From Anaerovibrio slackiae (GTDB lineage Bacteria; Bacillota; Negativicutes; Selenomonadales; Selenomonadaceae): a stretch of 64,000 nucleotides of DNA. This document shows, piece after piece, positions 16,637-25,267 of the stretch (positions within the stretch are counted from its first letter, which is position 1; each line of letters starts with the position of its first letter). The position numbers and the translations under genes are program-made. The stretch lies in contig NZ_VUNR01000010.1 in NCBI RefSeq assembly GCF_009695585.1, forward strand, positions 27,373 to 91,372, given 5' to 3'. The notes beneath the pieces were generated by a model. The model ran no database searches. It saw only the letters and a program-made list of their open reading frames with translations, and was not told where the DNA came from.

Positions 16637-18745
16637 CTATTCCTCCTTTGCCAGTAGCAGGTCAAGAGCCTCCTGTGCCCTGCTGACCGGGAAAATCTCC
16701 AGCCCCAGATGGTGCTTCGGTATGTCCTTGGTGTTTTCGGACGGGATAATCAGGCGGCTGATGCCTGCCTGTTTGGCGCCATAGGCCTTTTCAAAGACGC
16801 CGCCCACAGGGCGTACCCTGCCCTGGAGGGAAATCTCCCCGGTAACGGCAGTATCCTGACGGATTGGCTGGCCTGTGATGGCGGAAATAATGGCGGTGAG
16901 GATGGCGGTACCGGCGCTGGGGCCGTCAATATTGCCGCCGCCTACCACATTGATGTGCAAATCGTAGTCGTGAATGTCCTTGCCTGTCACCATGCGTACC
17001 ACGGAGGCCGCGTTGAAAACTGAGTCCTTGGCCATGGATCCGGCAGTTTCGTTGAAGCGGACAGTGCCCTTGCCCTTTTCATGGGCTTCGAAGGCCACTG
17101 CCTCGATTTCGATGACGGAGCCCAGGAAGCCTGCTACCCCAAGGCCGAAGATATGCCCCACTTCGCACCTGTCAGAGGCTTTCTTGGTCACATAAGGGCT
17201 GAGGCGGCTGACCTGTGCCACCTTGTAGATATCGGCACGCTCAATGACCACGCCGCTGGCAGCATTAGTGCTTTCAGCAGCTTTATCGCTATCGTTATCA
17301 GCAGCACCGGCACTTGCATCAGCATCAGTATCAGTATCAGCACCTGTAACTGCATCGGTATCAGTGTCAGTAGCTTTATCACCAGCCTCATCCTTGGTTG
17401 GCTGCTGGCTGCGCTCCAGGGCAAGGCTGTAGGCATCTGCCAGAATGTTGATGGCTTTGCGCCCCTCTATAGTATACTCGCTGATGAGCTTGGCAACTCC
17501 GTCACCCAGGGTTGCCGAGAGCCTCTTGGCCGCCCGTTGGACGATTTCCTCAATGTGCTGGGGCGTCAGGGGCTCAAAGTAAATCTCCGCACAGCGGGAG
17601 CGCAGGGCTGGATTGATGGAGGAGGAGTCACGGGTAGTGGCGCCAATCAGCACGAAATCAGCCGGTGCCCCTTCCTCAAAGAGCTTCCTGATGTACGGCG
17701 GCACCTTGTCATCTGTCGGGTCATAGTAGGCTGATTCGAAGAAGGCCCGCTTGTCCTCCAGCACTTTCAGAAGCTTGTTCTGCAGCATGACATCCATCTC
17801 GCCGATTTCATCAATAAAGAGAATGCCGCCATGGGCATCTGTTACCAGCCCCGGCTTCGGCTCCGGGATGCCGGTGTCCGCCAAATCCCGGCGGGCACCT
17901 TGATAAATCGGGTCATGGACGGAGCCCAGCAGGGGATTGGTCAAATCCCGTGGGTCCCACCGGAGGGTGGTGCCGTCCGTCTCCACGAAGGGGGCATCCT
18001 GCCGGAAGGGGGACAGGGGACGCTCCTTGGAGGCCTCAAGCACCAGCCTGGCGGCGGTGGTCTTGCCTACTCCCGGCGGCCCGTACAAAATCAGGTGCTG
18101 GGGATAAGGGGAGCTAAGCTTTGCCAAAAGGGAGGCAACGGCACGCTCCTGCCCTACGATGTCTTCCAGGCAGTCAGGCCGCAGAAGCTCCATGACGGAC
18201 TGGGTAAGCTTGACCTTTTCCAGCTCCTCCAGCTTTTCCCTTTTCTGCTGCTCCATAGGGGTTTCGTAGCCCTTTTTTTCCTCTTTCAGTATCTGGCGGC
18301 GGATATCCTGCACATAGTCCTGATGGTTTTCCTCCAGCCGGTCAGCGATTTTCTGCTCCAGATCTGCTTCCAGGGACCGGCGTGCCAGAAGATCCGACAT
18401 CTTTTCAATCAGCTGGTCCACAAGCCGGGGGATATCCTTTTCCTCCGGCACAGCCGTCAGGGTAGGATTGTCGTACATGATTTTTTGCAGCGCAAGGACA
18501 CGCTCACCCTTGATAGGGGAGCGTATCAGCTGCAGTGCCTCCATCTTGCCGGCCTTGATGACCAGCTTGTCGGAGCCGTAGTATTCCACCATCAGGGAAA
18601 GAATCATGTCAATCTTGCGGTCCAGCTCATCCTTGACGATAGCAGCGTCGCCCTCCGGCGTTGCCATATTCTGCACCGAAGCCCTGGGAGCCTTTCCCCT
18701 CTGGTCATTTCTCAGGTTAAAAAATTTGGAAAAGAAATTGTTCAT
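16637..18745 (-). CDS. lonC: Lon-family ATP-dependent protease, LonC type
   Basis: 702 residues. A helical N-terminal region (1-190, charged, coiled-coil prone) replaces the classical Lon substrate domain. AAA+ module: Walker A GPPGVGKTT at 222-230 and Walker B ILFIDEIGEM. The C-terminal Lon protease domain has the catalytic serine in GPSAGTA and lysine in AKQAG. This fits the LonC subfamily known next to dnaB. Residues about 435-490 are a low-complexity Asp/Thr/Ala insert (DTDTDA repeats) between AAA+ and protease, unusual for the family. Its ATG overlaps the rplI stop. Function beyond protein turnover is not assignable. Confidence 0.88.
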   Translation of the reverse strand: MNNFFSKFFNLRNDQRGKAPRASVQNMATPEGDAAIVKDELDRKIDMILSLMVEYYGSDKLVIKAGKMEALQLIRSPIKGERVLALQKIMYDNPTLTAVPEEKDIPRLVDQLIEKMSDLLARRSLEADLEQKIADRLEENHQDYVQDIRRQILKEEKKGYETPMEQQKREKLEELEKVKLTQSVMELLRPDCLEDIVGQERAVASLLAKLSSPYPQHLILYGPPGVGKTTAARLVLEASKERPLSPFRQDAPFVETDGTTLRWDPRDLTNPLLGSVHDPIYQGARRDLADTGIPEPKPGLVTDAHGGILFIDEIGEMDVMLQNKLLKVLEDKRAFFESAYYDPTDDKVPPYIRKLFEEGAPADFVLIGATTRDSSSINPALRSRCAEIYFEPLTPQHIEEIVQRAAKRLSATLGDGVAKLISEYTIEGRKAINILADAYSLALERSQQPTKDEAGDKATDTDTDAVTGADTDTDADASAGAADNDSDKAAESTNAASGVVIERADIYKVAQVSRLSPYVTKKASDRCEVGHIFGLGVAGFLGSVIEIEAVAFEAHEKGKGTVRFNETAGSMAKDSVFNAASVVRMVTGKDIHDYDLHINVVGGGNIDGPSAGTAILTAIISAITGQPIRQDTAVTGEISLQGRVRPVGGVFEKAYGAKQAGISRLIIPSENTKDIPKHHLGLEIFPVSRAQEALDLLLAKEE

Positions 18746-19191
18746 TAGTTAGCCACTACCTCAACCTTGATGGTGCTGGTGATTTCAGGATGTACCTTGA
18801 TGACAGCCTCGTAGAGCCCCGGGCCGGTAATTTCGGACTTCAGGGCAATCTTGCGCTTGTCCATGTCGATGTTGTGCTGCTTTTTCAGCACATCGGATAC
18901 ATCCTTGCCGGTTACGGAGCCGAACAGCCTGCCGTTGGCACCCACCTTCACAGGGATTTTGACGGTCAGCTTGGCCAGCTGGGCTGCCATGAGCTTGGCC
19001 TCGTCATTGTCCTGGGCCTTCTTGCGGGCGGCGGAGCCAGCCTTTGCCTTTGCCACATTCAGGTTCTCGGCAGTTGCCTCCTGGGCAAATTTCTTCGGCA
19101 GCAGGAAATTTCTGCCGTAGCCCTCGGAAACCTCCACGATATCGCCTTTATTGCCTACTTTTTTAACATCCTGCAGAAGTATTACTTTCAT
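18745..19191 (-). CDS. rplI: 50S ribosomal protein L9
   Basis: 148 residues from the ATG at 19191. The earlier in-frame ATG at 19200 sits only a base or two from GAGGAG, so the internal start MKVILLQDV (the usual L9 N-terminus) is preferred. N-terminal domain with GNKGDIVEVSEGYGRNFLLPK, the L9 signature, then the connecting helix and C-terminal RNA-binding domain. It begins inside the last 29 bases of gdpP, so translation is probably coupled. Confidence 0.97.
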   Translation of the reverse strand: MKVILLQDVKKVGNKGDIVEVSEGYGRNFLLPKKFAQEATAENLNVAKAKAGSAARKKAQDNDEAKLMAAQLAKLTVKIPVKVGANGRLFGSVTGKDVSDVLKKQHNIDMDKRKIALKSEITGPGLYEAVIKVHPEITSTIKVEVVAN

Positions 19192-21175
19192 CTTTCTCAT
19201 TCTCCTCTATAAATAATTGTGTTGCCTTAATAACATTGTTGTAAACATCCTCAAGGGAGGTGCCGGTAATCTGGGCACCTGCCACATTCTGATGGCCGCC
19301 GCCGCCGAACTGCTCCATAATCACCTGCACGTTGATGGCGCCTGTAGAGCGGGCACTGATGCCCACCGTATCAGGGGACAGCTGGAATACCACCATGCTG
19401 GCGTTGGCACCCTCGATGCGCAGCAGGGAGTCCGCTACCTGGGCGGCAATCACCTGTATATTCGGCAGCTCATCAGCACATTTGGTAATAATCAGGCCGT
19501 TTGGCAGCATCTGCGCCCTGGCCTTGGTTTTTGCCTTGGCCTGCTCCGTCTCAAAGTCAGAGCGGAACATCTGCCGTACCACGATAGGGTCGGCACCGCA
19601 GCGGCGCAGGTAGGCAGCCGCGTCAAAGGTGCGGACGCCGGTCTGTACCGCAAAGTTCTTGGTATCCACCAGGATGCCTGCATAGAGGGCGGTAGCCTCC
19701 AGCCTTGGCAGGTTCATATCCTCGTTGAAATAGTATAGAAGCTCTGTTACCAGCTCGCTGGTGGAGCTGGTGGCAGGCTCGCTGTAGGTCAGCCTGGCAT
19801 TTTTGATAAAGTTGGAGCTGCGGCGGTGATGGTCGATGACCACAATATCCTTGATGCGGTCAAGAAGGTCAGGGGAAGCCGTCAGGTGGGGGATATGGGT
19901 ATCCACCACGAACAGCACCGGCTTTTCCGCCGTGATATTGATCAGGCGGCTGGCAGGCAGGAACAGCTCACTATAACCCTCCTTTGCCTTCAGCCCCTCT
20001 GTGAACTTGCTGATGCCAGTGTTGAAATCGCTGAGGATGATGTGCACCGGCTTTTTCAGCTGCCTTGCCATGCGGGACACGCCCAGGGCAGCCCCCAGGG
20101 CATCAAAGTCCTCATTCTGGTGCCCCATGATAAATACTTCATCGGACTCCTGAATGATTTCGTGGATGGAATTGGAAATAATCCGCGCCTTGACACGGGT
20201 GTATTTCTCCACCGCCTTGGTCTTGCCGCCGTAGAAGTTGGTCTTGCCCCGCTGCAGCACGGCAACCTGGTCACCGCCTCTGCCCAGGGCCATTTCCAGC
20301 ATGGAGTAGGCCTTGCCACCCAGCTGGTTGATGGTCTGGCTCTCAGCCACGGCAACGCCAATGCTGAGGGTGACAGACAGGTGCCGCACCGGGTTTTGCA
20401 GGGTGCGCACCTTGTCCAGGATGTCGAACTTTTCCTCCAGTGCCGTGTCCAGGTTGCGCTGCTCCATGACGACGATGTACAAATCGTCGGAAACCTTGCG
20501 CAGAAAGCCCTCCAGATGGTTTACCCAGTCGGTGATGGCCTTGTTGGTCTCAAAAATCAGGCTGTTCTGCTCCGTATCGTTCAGCCCCTGCAGTACGTCA
20601 TTGTAGTTGTCAATCTGTACATACATGAGGGTGGTACGGGAGTCAGCGTGGATGCGCTTCAAAATCTCCAGGGCGGAGGCATCCTGAATGTACAGTGCCA
20701 TCAGGCCGCAGGCACTCTCCTTGGTGGCCACAGGCCTGTGAATGGTATGGTAATGGATGTTTTCGTGGACGAAGACCAGGGTGCCGGTGCGTCCCCAGAT
20801 GGTCTCCAAATCCAGCTCCGGCCAGAAATCCGACACCGCCATATTGTAGGCAGGCTCCGTATCAATGTGCTTTTCCAGCTCCTTGTTGAACCACTGCACC
20901 CTGCCGGCCTGGTCCGTCATCAGGATAATCTGGGGCATCTGCTCCAGGGCGTAGTTGGCAACGCTGTTGACGTTGCTGATGACCGTGTGGCAGTAATGGT
21001 CGAATTCCTCGCTGCGGCACAGGCAGCGCTCCCGGGCAAAGAACAGCAGGCAGAGCCATACCACTCCTGCCACGGTGCCGACAAATAGATTGTAAAAAGC
21101 CAGGATACCTGTCAGGATAAGGGCTGCAAAGAGAATGAAGCAGATATCCAGCCAGGCATTTAAGTTACGCGGCAT
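19163..21175 (-). CDS. gdpP: Cyclic-di-AMP phosphodiesterase GdpP
   Basis: 670 residues. Two N-terminal membrane helices (about 5-50), a PAS-like domain (about 75-170), a degenerate GGDEF domain (about 175-310), then DHH (VIDHHRRS near 445) and DHHA1 (GGGGHQNVAGAQ near 625). This is the full GdpP/YybT architecture that hydrolyses cyclic di-AMP at the membrane to control potassium and cell-wall homeostasis. Metal-binding DTH and DHH motifs are intact. It sits between yybS and rplI as in Bacillus. Confidence 0.94.
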   Translation of the reverse strand: MPRNLNAWLDICFILFAALILTGILAFYNLFVGTVAGVVWLCLLFFARERCLCRSEEFDHYCHTVISNVNSVANYALEQMPQIILMTDQAGRVQWFNKELEKHIDTEPAYNMAVSDFWPELDLETIWGRTGTLVFVHENIHYHTIHRPVATKESACGLMALYIQDASALEILKRIHADSRTTLMYVQIDNYNDVLQGLNDTEQNSLIFETNKAITDWVNHLEGFLRKVSDDLYIVVMEQRNLDTALEEKFDILDKVRTLQNPVRHLSVTLSIGVAVAESQTINQLGGKAYSMLEMALGRGGDQVAVLQRGKTNFYGGKTKAVEKYTRVKARIISNSIHEIIQESDEVFIMGHQNEDFDALGAALGVSRMARQLKKPVHIILSDFNTGISKFTEGLKAKEGYSELFLPASRLINITAEKPVLFVVDTHIPHLTASPDLLDRIKDIVVIDHHRRSSNFIKNARLTYSEPATSSTSELVTELLYYFNEDMNLPRLEATALYAGILVDTKNFAVQTGVRTFDAAAYLRRCGADPIVVRQMFRSDFETEQAKAKTKARAQMLPNGLIITKCADELPNIQVIAAQVADSLLRIEGANASMVVFQLSPDTVGISARSTGAINVQVIMEQFGGGGHQNVAGAQITGTSLEDVYNNVIKATQLFIEENEKDESNTSAGC

Positions 21176-21330
21176 AATATTACCTCTCGTTTTCTAAGTC
21201 ACTCTAAGTCACTTTAGTCGCGTGACACAAAGTATAACCATTTATCCCCTGCTCCGCCTGCCCTCCGCCATTAGCCATTTATTAGCCGTTGGCAGGCAGA
21301 CATCAGCAAGCAGTGAGCTGCTATTGGCTG

Positions 21331-22287
21331 TCAGCTGCGCCTGAAACGCTTGCGGTAGTCAAAGAGCATATCGAACAGGCCGCAGACTGCCAGTATCTGG
21401 GAAATGGCGCCATTCAGGAAGACGAACAGCACGATGAGCCAGAACAGCCAGCGGCTGATGAGGTTTCTGGCAAAGCTGCTGATGACGGCTGTCCCCTGGA
21501 TAAAGCCGGCCAGGGTGGACAGCACATAGGCGTTTAGGGATACCTGCTGCAAGATTTCTATTTCCCTGGTGCTGCCCCAGTAGAGCCCCACCAGGGAGAA
21601 GCCGAAGATGTAGAGGATAGCCTTTGGCAGATGCCAGTCGTCAAACTCCGGCAAGGTGGTAACGTGGTGCCCCAGGCGGCGCAGCACCTTGCCCCCTACG
21701 GCAAAATTCAGCCAGGCGGTAATCATGCCGCTCAGCAGGAAGACTACCGGCAGCAGCAGGGTGACATATTCCATTGCCTCCATGAACTGTTTTTTGGTCT
21801 GTTCCAGCTCGCTGGCAGACATGCCCAGGGACTCGTACATCTGAAAGGCGGCTCCGGCAGCCTCCTTCATGCTCTCCACCTGCTCCGCCATAGCCAGGGG
21901 ATTGATGCCGGTAATGAGCATGGTGAGCCCTGCGGTCAGGAACACGCCCACTAGTGATGCCACAATGCCGTAGAGCAGGATGCGGGCGGCGGACAGCCCC
22001 TTGTAAAAGCCGTAGCCCAGGGCAAGGCTTGGAGGTCCGAAGGCCGCCACCATGTGCACGGCACTCATAGGGGAAATCAGGATGGTCATGATGATGGCGG
22101 CGGCAGCCACGCTCAGCACGCCGTATTGCATGCCGTGCCGCACAATCAGCACGATGATGGGCAGCGGCCACAAAAGGGTGGCGGCGATGCCCACGATAGG
22201 CAGGTACACCGCCATCAGCGCCATGATGACAGTAATAGCCACCAAAAGGCCGCTTTCCGTAGTTGATTTTACTTTAAAGCTTCGCAT
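21331..22287 (-). CDS. yybS: YybS-family (DUF2232) membrane protein
   Basis: 318 residues, mostly hydrophobic with about eight predicted membrane segments, in the pattern of DUF2232/YybS proteins. Placement directly before gdpP-rplI-dnaB is the same as Bacillus yybS. Related to ECF-transporter S components in general shape; function unknown. A 155-bp gap before gdpP contains a repeated ctaagtcact word twice in tandem, possibly an internal regulatory region. Confidence 0.82.
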   Translation of the reverse strand: MRSFKVKSTTESGLLVAITVIMALMAVYLPIVGIAATLLWPLPIIVLIVRHGMQYGVLSVAAAAIIMTILISPMSAVHMVAAFGPPSLALGYGFYKGLSAARILLYGIVASLVGVFLTAGLTMLITGINPLAMAEQVESMKEAAGAAFQMYESLGMSASELEQTKKQFMEAMEYVTLLLPVVFLLSGMITAWLNFAVGGKVLRRLGHHVTTLPEFDDWHLPKAILYIFGFSLVGLYWGSTREIEILQQVSLNAYVLSTLAGFIQGTAVISSFARNLISRWLFWLIVLFVFLNGAISQILAVCGLFDMLFDYRKRFRRS

Positions 22288-22453
22288 ATATTTCGTGTTT
22301 CTCCTTTAATCAAATATAAGTCGAATATAATCGAAATTGCTTAATTAAGACATTATAGCACTTTATGGGCGTTATGGCTAGATGGGAAGTCATTATAGCA
22401 AGAGTATGTTTGTGATTTGCCCATAGGCTGAAAACATAAATGTAATGTATTCG

Positions 22454-22482
22454 TTGATGAAAATACCATAACCATGTATAAT
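22454..22482 (+). promoter_or_regulatory. Promoter of the mutase gene at 22536
   Basis: TTGATG (22454-22459), 17-bp spacer, TATAAT (22477-22482). It lies about 50 bp before the ATG in the divergent region shared with yybS. Confidence 0.75.
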
Positions 22483-22535
22483 TCATAATAGAATTGTTTT
22501 GTTAGGCGAGTATGCGAGAGGAGTTTTGATTTCAT

Positions 22536-24050
22536 ATGACAGAAAAAGAACTGATGAAGCTGCAAAATGGCAGCGATGTGCGTGGCATTGCCCTGGAGGG
22601 GGTAGAGGGCGAGGCGGTGAACCTGCGCCCGGAGGCGGCCAACCTGATTGCCGCCGCCTTTGTGAAATTTTTGGCCAAGAAGCTGGGGAAGGCAGCCGGT
22701 GAGCTGAAAATCGCGGTGGGGCATGACTCCCGCCTGTCGGCCACCAGCCTGAAGGAAGCGGCTTTGCAGGGCATCCTGGCGGAGGGGGCACAGGCTTTTG
22801 ACTGCCGCATGGCTTCCACTCCTGCCATGTTCATGTCCATTGTCTTCCCGGAAACGCAGATGGACGGCTCAATCATGATTACTGCCAGCCATTTGCCGTT
22901 TAACCGCAACGGCCTGAAGTTCTTCACCGCAGATGGCGGCCTTGAAAAGGAGAACATCATCGAGCTGTTGCAGACGGCGGCAGGGCTTGAGGAAAGGAGT
23001 GCCGACCTGGGGCTGGCAAAGCCTCTGGCACTGATTGATATTTATGCGGCCAGCCTCTGCGAGAAAATCCGTCAGGGCATTAATAGCAGCGATAACTATG
23101 AAAAGCCTCTTTCCGGCATGCACATTGTGGTGGATGCTGGCAATGGCGCCGGGGGCTTCTTTGCCGGCAAGGTGCTGGCGGAGCTGGGGGCTGATACTTC
23201 CGGCAGCCTTTACCTGGAGCCGGACGGCAGCTTCCCGAACCACATCCCGAACCCTGAGAATCAGGCGGCCATGGATGCTATCAAGGGAGCAGTGCTGGCG
23301 AGCAGGGCAGACCTGGGCATTATCTTTGATACGGATGTGGACCGCATGAGCGCGGTGCTGCCGGACGGCCAGCAGATTAGCCGCAATGCTTTGATTGCCA
23401 TGATGGCAGCTATTCTTGCCCCTGATTATCCGGGCAGCACCATCATCACTGACTCCGTAACCTCTGACGAGCTGGCGGATTTCCTGGAGAATAAGCTGCA
23501 GCTGAAGCACCATCGCTACATGCGGGGCTACAAGAACGTCATCAACGAGTGCATCCGCCTGAACAAGGCAGGTACTGTATCACCTCTGGCCATCGAGACC
23601 TCCGGCCACGGTGCCCTCAGTGAGAATTATTACCTTGACGATGGCGCCTATCTGGCAGTGAAGCTTCTGATTGCTGCGGCCAAGGCACGGCAGGAGGGCA
23701 AGGTGCTGGCAGATTTGGTGGCAGACTTGAAGCACCCTGCGGAGGAAAAGGAGTACCGCCTGAAAATCAAGGGGGTGGAGGAATTCCGGAGCTACGGCAA
23801 GAATGTGCTGGCTGAGTTCGAGAAGCGTGCCAAGGCCCAGGGCATCCAGATGGCTGTGCCGTCCTATGAGGGCATCCGCCTGGTGTTCCCGGGGGAGGGC
23901 TGGGTTCTCCTGCGCATGTCCCTGCATGACCCGAATATGCCGATGAACATGGAGAGCCAGCAGGCAGGCGGCTGCGCCAAGCTGACGGAGAAGGTCAAGG
24001 CACTGGTGGAGGGCTTCGAGCACCTTGACATCAGCGTGCTGGGTGGCTGA
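22536..24050 (+). CDS. Phosphomannomutase/phosphoglucomutase (ManB family)
   Basis: 504 residues, second phosphohexomutase in the window. N-terminal NGSDVRGIALEG, active-site TASHLP near residue 114-119 (serine present, Asn of TASHNP replaced by Leu), and metal loop FDTDVDRMS near 270. The C-terminal part, with PSYEGIRLVF and GWVLLRMSLHDP, replaces the usual RPSGTEP by an atypical phosphate loop. It resembles the plant-type/ManB-like long mutases. Sugar specificity is not determinable. Monocistronic. Confidence 0.85.
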   Translation: MTEKELMKLQNGSDVRGIALEGVEGEAVNLRPEAANLIAAAFVKFLAKKLGKAAGELKIAVGHDSRLSATSLKEAALQGILAEGAQAFDCRMASTPAMFMSIVFPETQMDGSIMITASHLPFNRNGLKFFTADGGLEKENIIELLQTAAGLEERSADLGLAKPLALIDIYAASLCEKIRQGINSSDNYEKPLSGMHIVVDAGNGAGGFFAGKVLAELGADTSGSLYLEPDGSFPNHIPNPENQAAMDAIKGAVLASRADLGIIFDTDVDRMSAVLPDGQQISRNALIAMMAAILAPDYPGSTIITDSVTSDELADFLENKLQLKHHRYMRGYKNVINECIRLNKAGTVSPLAIETSGHGALSENYYLDDGAYLAVKLLIAAAKARQEGKVLADLVADLKHPAEEKEYRLKIKGVEEFRSYGKNVLAEFEKRAKAQGIQMAVPSYEGIRLVFPGEGWVLLRMSLHDPNMPMNMESQQAGGCAKLTEKVKALVEGFEHLDISVLGG

Positions 24051-24124
24051 TAGCAGCTAGCTGCATACTGTGTACAGTTAATGAACTAATGTGTATACAT
24101 GCGTGAAAAATTGTGAAAAAATTG

Positions 24125-24153
24125 TTGTACAATTAGGGCTTTTGTAGTATAAT
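24125..24153 (+). promoter_or_regulatory. Promoter of the disrupted chemoreceptor gene
   Basis: TTGTAC (24125-24130), 17-bp spacer, TATAAT (24148-24153), about 110 bp before the remnant ATG. Confidence 0.65.
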
Positions 24154-24184
24154 ATCGCCATCGGTTATATGTAAGTGAGTGACT

Positions 24185-24222
24185 AAGGCAGTCTGGAAGC
24201 TTTGCTTCCCGGCTGCCTTTTT
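24185..24222 (+). terminator. Leader terminator hairpin
   Basis: AAGGCAG and GGAAGC pair with GCTTCC and CTGCCTTTTT, followed by TTAG. It lies between the promoter at 24125 and the chemoreceptor remnant, so it may attenuate that transcript. Confidence 0.65.
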
Positions 24223-24261
24223 AGTTACAGGAGAAGGTTGTTTGGCGAGGGAGGCCTGTAT

Positions 24262-24453
24262 ATGAAGCTGAAACAAAAATTTACTTTGCTGGCATTGATA
24301 GTAGGCATTATAGTTCTGCTGGTGTCCGCCATCGGATTTTATACTGCCTATACCAATCTGAAAGAGGATGTGGAGTAGGAGCTGTCCATGACCATGGCAG
24401 GACAGGCAGGGGTGCTGGCAAGGAAGTCTGCGGTGAACAAGTTCCGTGTATAA
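24262..24453 (+). pseudogene. N-terminal remnant of a methyl-accepting chemotaxis protein
   Basis: ATG at 24262 after GGGAGG. Translation MKLKQKFTLLALIVGIIVLL, then VSAIGFYTAYTNL, is the usual first membrane helix of a chemoreceptor. An in-frame TAG at 24376 interrupts after 38 codons; the frame continues 24 codons (ELSMTMAGQAGVLARKS) to TAA at 24451, six bases before element B. Everything after the start of the ligand-binding region is missing. A stop codon plus truncation at the element boundary indicates a dead gene. It keeps a promoter and a leader hairpin. Confidence 0.8.
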
Positions 24454-24459
24454 ATGAGA

Positions 24460-25266
24460 AATTTCAGTTTATCGTCGTGAAGGTACGAGACTTTTGGAAC
24501 ATTAACGGATAAGTTTTGTTAGTTTGTGGATTCTGTTCAGACTAAAAATGGGCTGAGCGGGACAGCTACCCATAGAAAACACGCTCTCGCTCCTAGTTGT
24601 GCCTCGCGTTACTAACATTCATCTATCGCCTGCGGCTCTGATGAATGAAGTAACGAGGCACAACAAAGGTTTTCTATGGGTACTGTCCTCACTCATCCCT
24701 TTCTTTGTCTGAACAGATATAAACAAAATGACAGAACCACATACATTATTTGTTACCATAGTGCCCCTACAGCTTTACGAATAAGCCTGAAATAGGGGGG
24801 GGAGTGGCTGACGAAACTTGCAACTGCCAACCGCTGTATAAACGTACAGTGCAAACAACTCTGCTCATAATAGCAGGTTGCCTTGCATAGTTGTTGGCAG
24901 TATCAGGTCTCGCCAGCCTTCTAGCCCCCTATTTCAGGCTTGCTCGTAAAGTCAGATTGATTACCTTGGTAGCGTACAGCAGAGTATAGTTGATAACTAT
25001 GTGCATATCTGTTAAGACACAAAGAGGGACAGGTGCGGCATGTACCCAAAGAAAACCTTGAGTGCAGCCTCGCTTCTTAGCGAGTGCGAGCGTAAGCGAC
25101 GCAGGAGCTTAGAAGCGCGAGGCTGTGCTAAGAGCGAGAGCGAGTTTTCTATGGGTACTGCCGCTACCTGTCCCTTTATAATGTCTGAACAGAATCCACG
25201 AAATATCAAACTACATCATCAGTATATGCACGAAGTAACGAATAACCACTACGACAAACTGAAATT
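24460..25266. repeat. Palindromic element B (two cores plus linker)
   Basis: Ends AATTTCAGTTTAT (from 24460) and ACAAACTGAAATT (to 25266). Core 1: CTGTTCAGAC 24533-24542 with GTCTGAACAG 24709-24718, arms TACCCATAGAAAAC 24567-24580 and GTTTTCTATGGGTA 24671-24684, inner loop with GCCTCG/CGAGGC and ATTCATC/GATGAAT. Core 2: CTGTTAAGAC 25009-25018 with GTCTGAACAG 25183-25192, arms TACCCAAAGAAAAC 25043-25056 and GTTTTCTATGGGTA 25144-25157, loop with GCTTCTTAG/CTTAGAAGC. The linker is itself palindromic around CAACTGCCAAC / GTTGGCAGT. Confidence 0.9.
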
Positions 25267-25267
25267 T

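Noticed and set aside
24154..24261. Cyclic di-GMP riboswitch before the chemoreceptor remnant
   Set aside because: The hairpin there ends in a U run like a terminator, and the GEMM aptamer consensus is missing.
24460..25266. Transposase gene inside the elements
   Set aside because: The frames within elements are short, differ between copies and show no DDE, HUH or serine-recombinase motifs.
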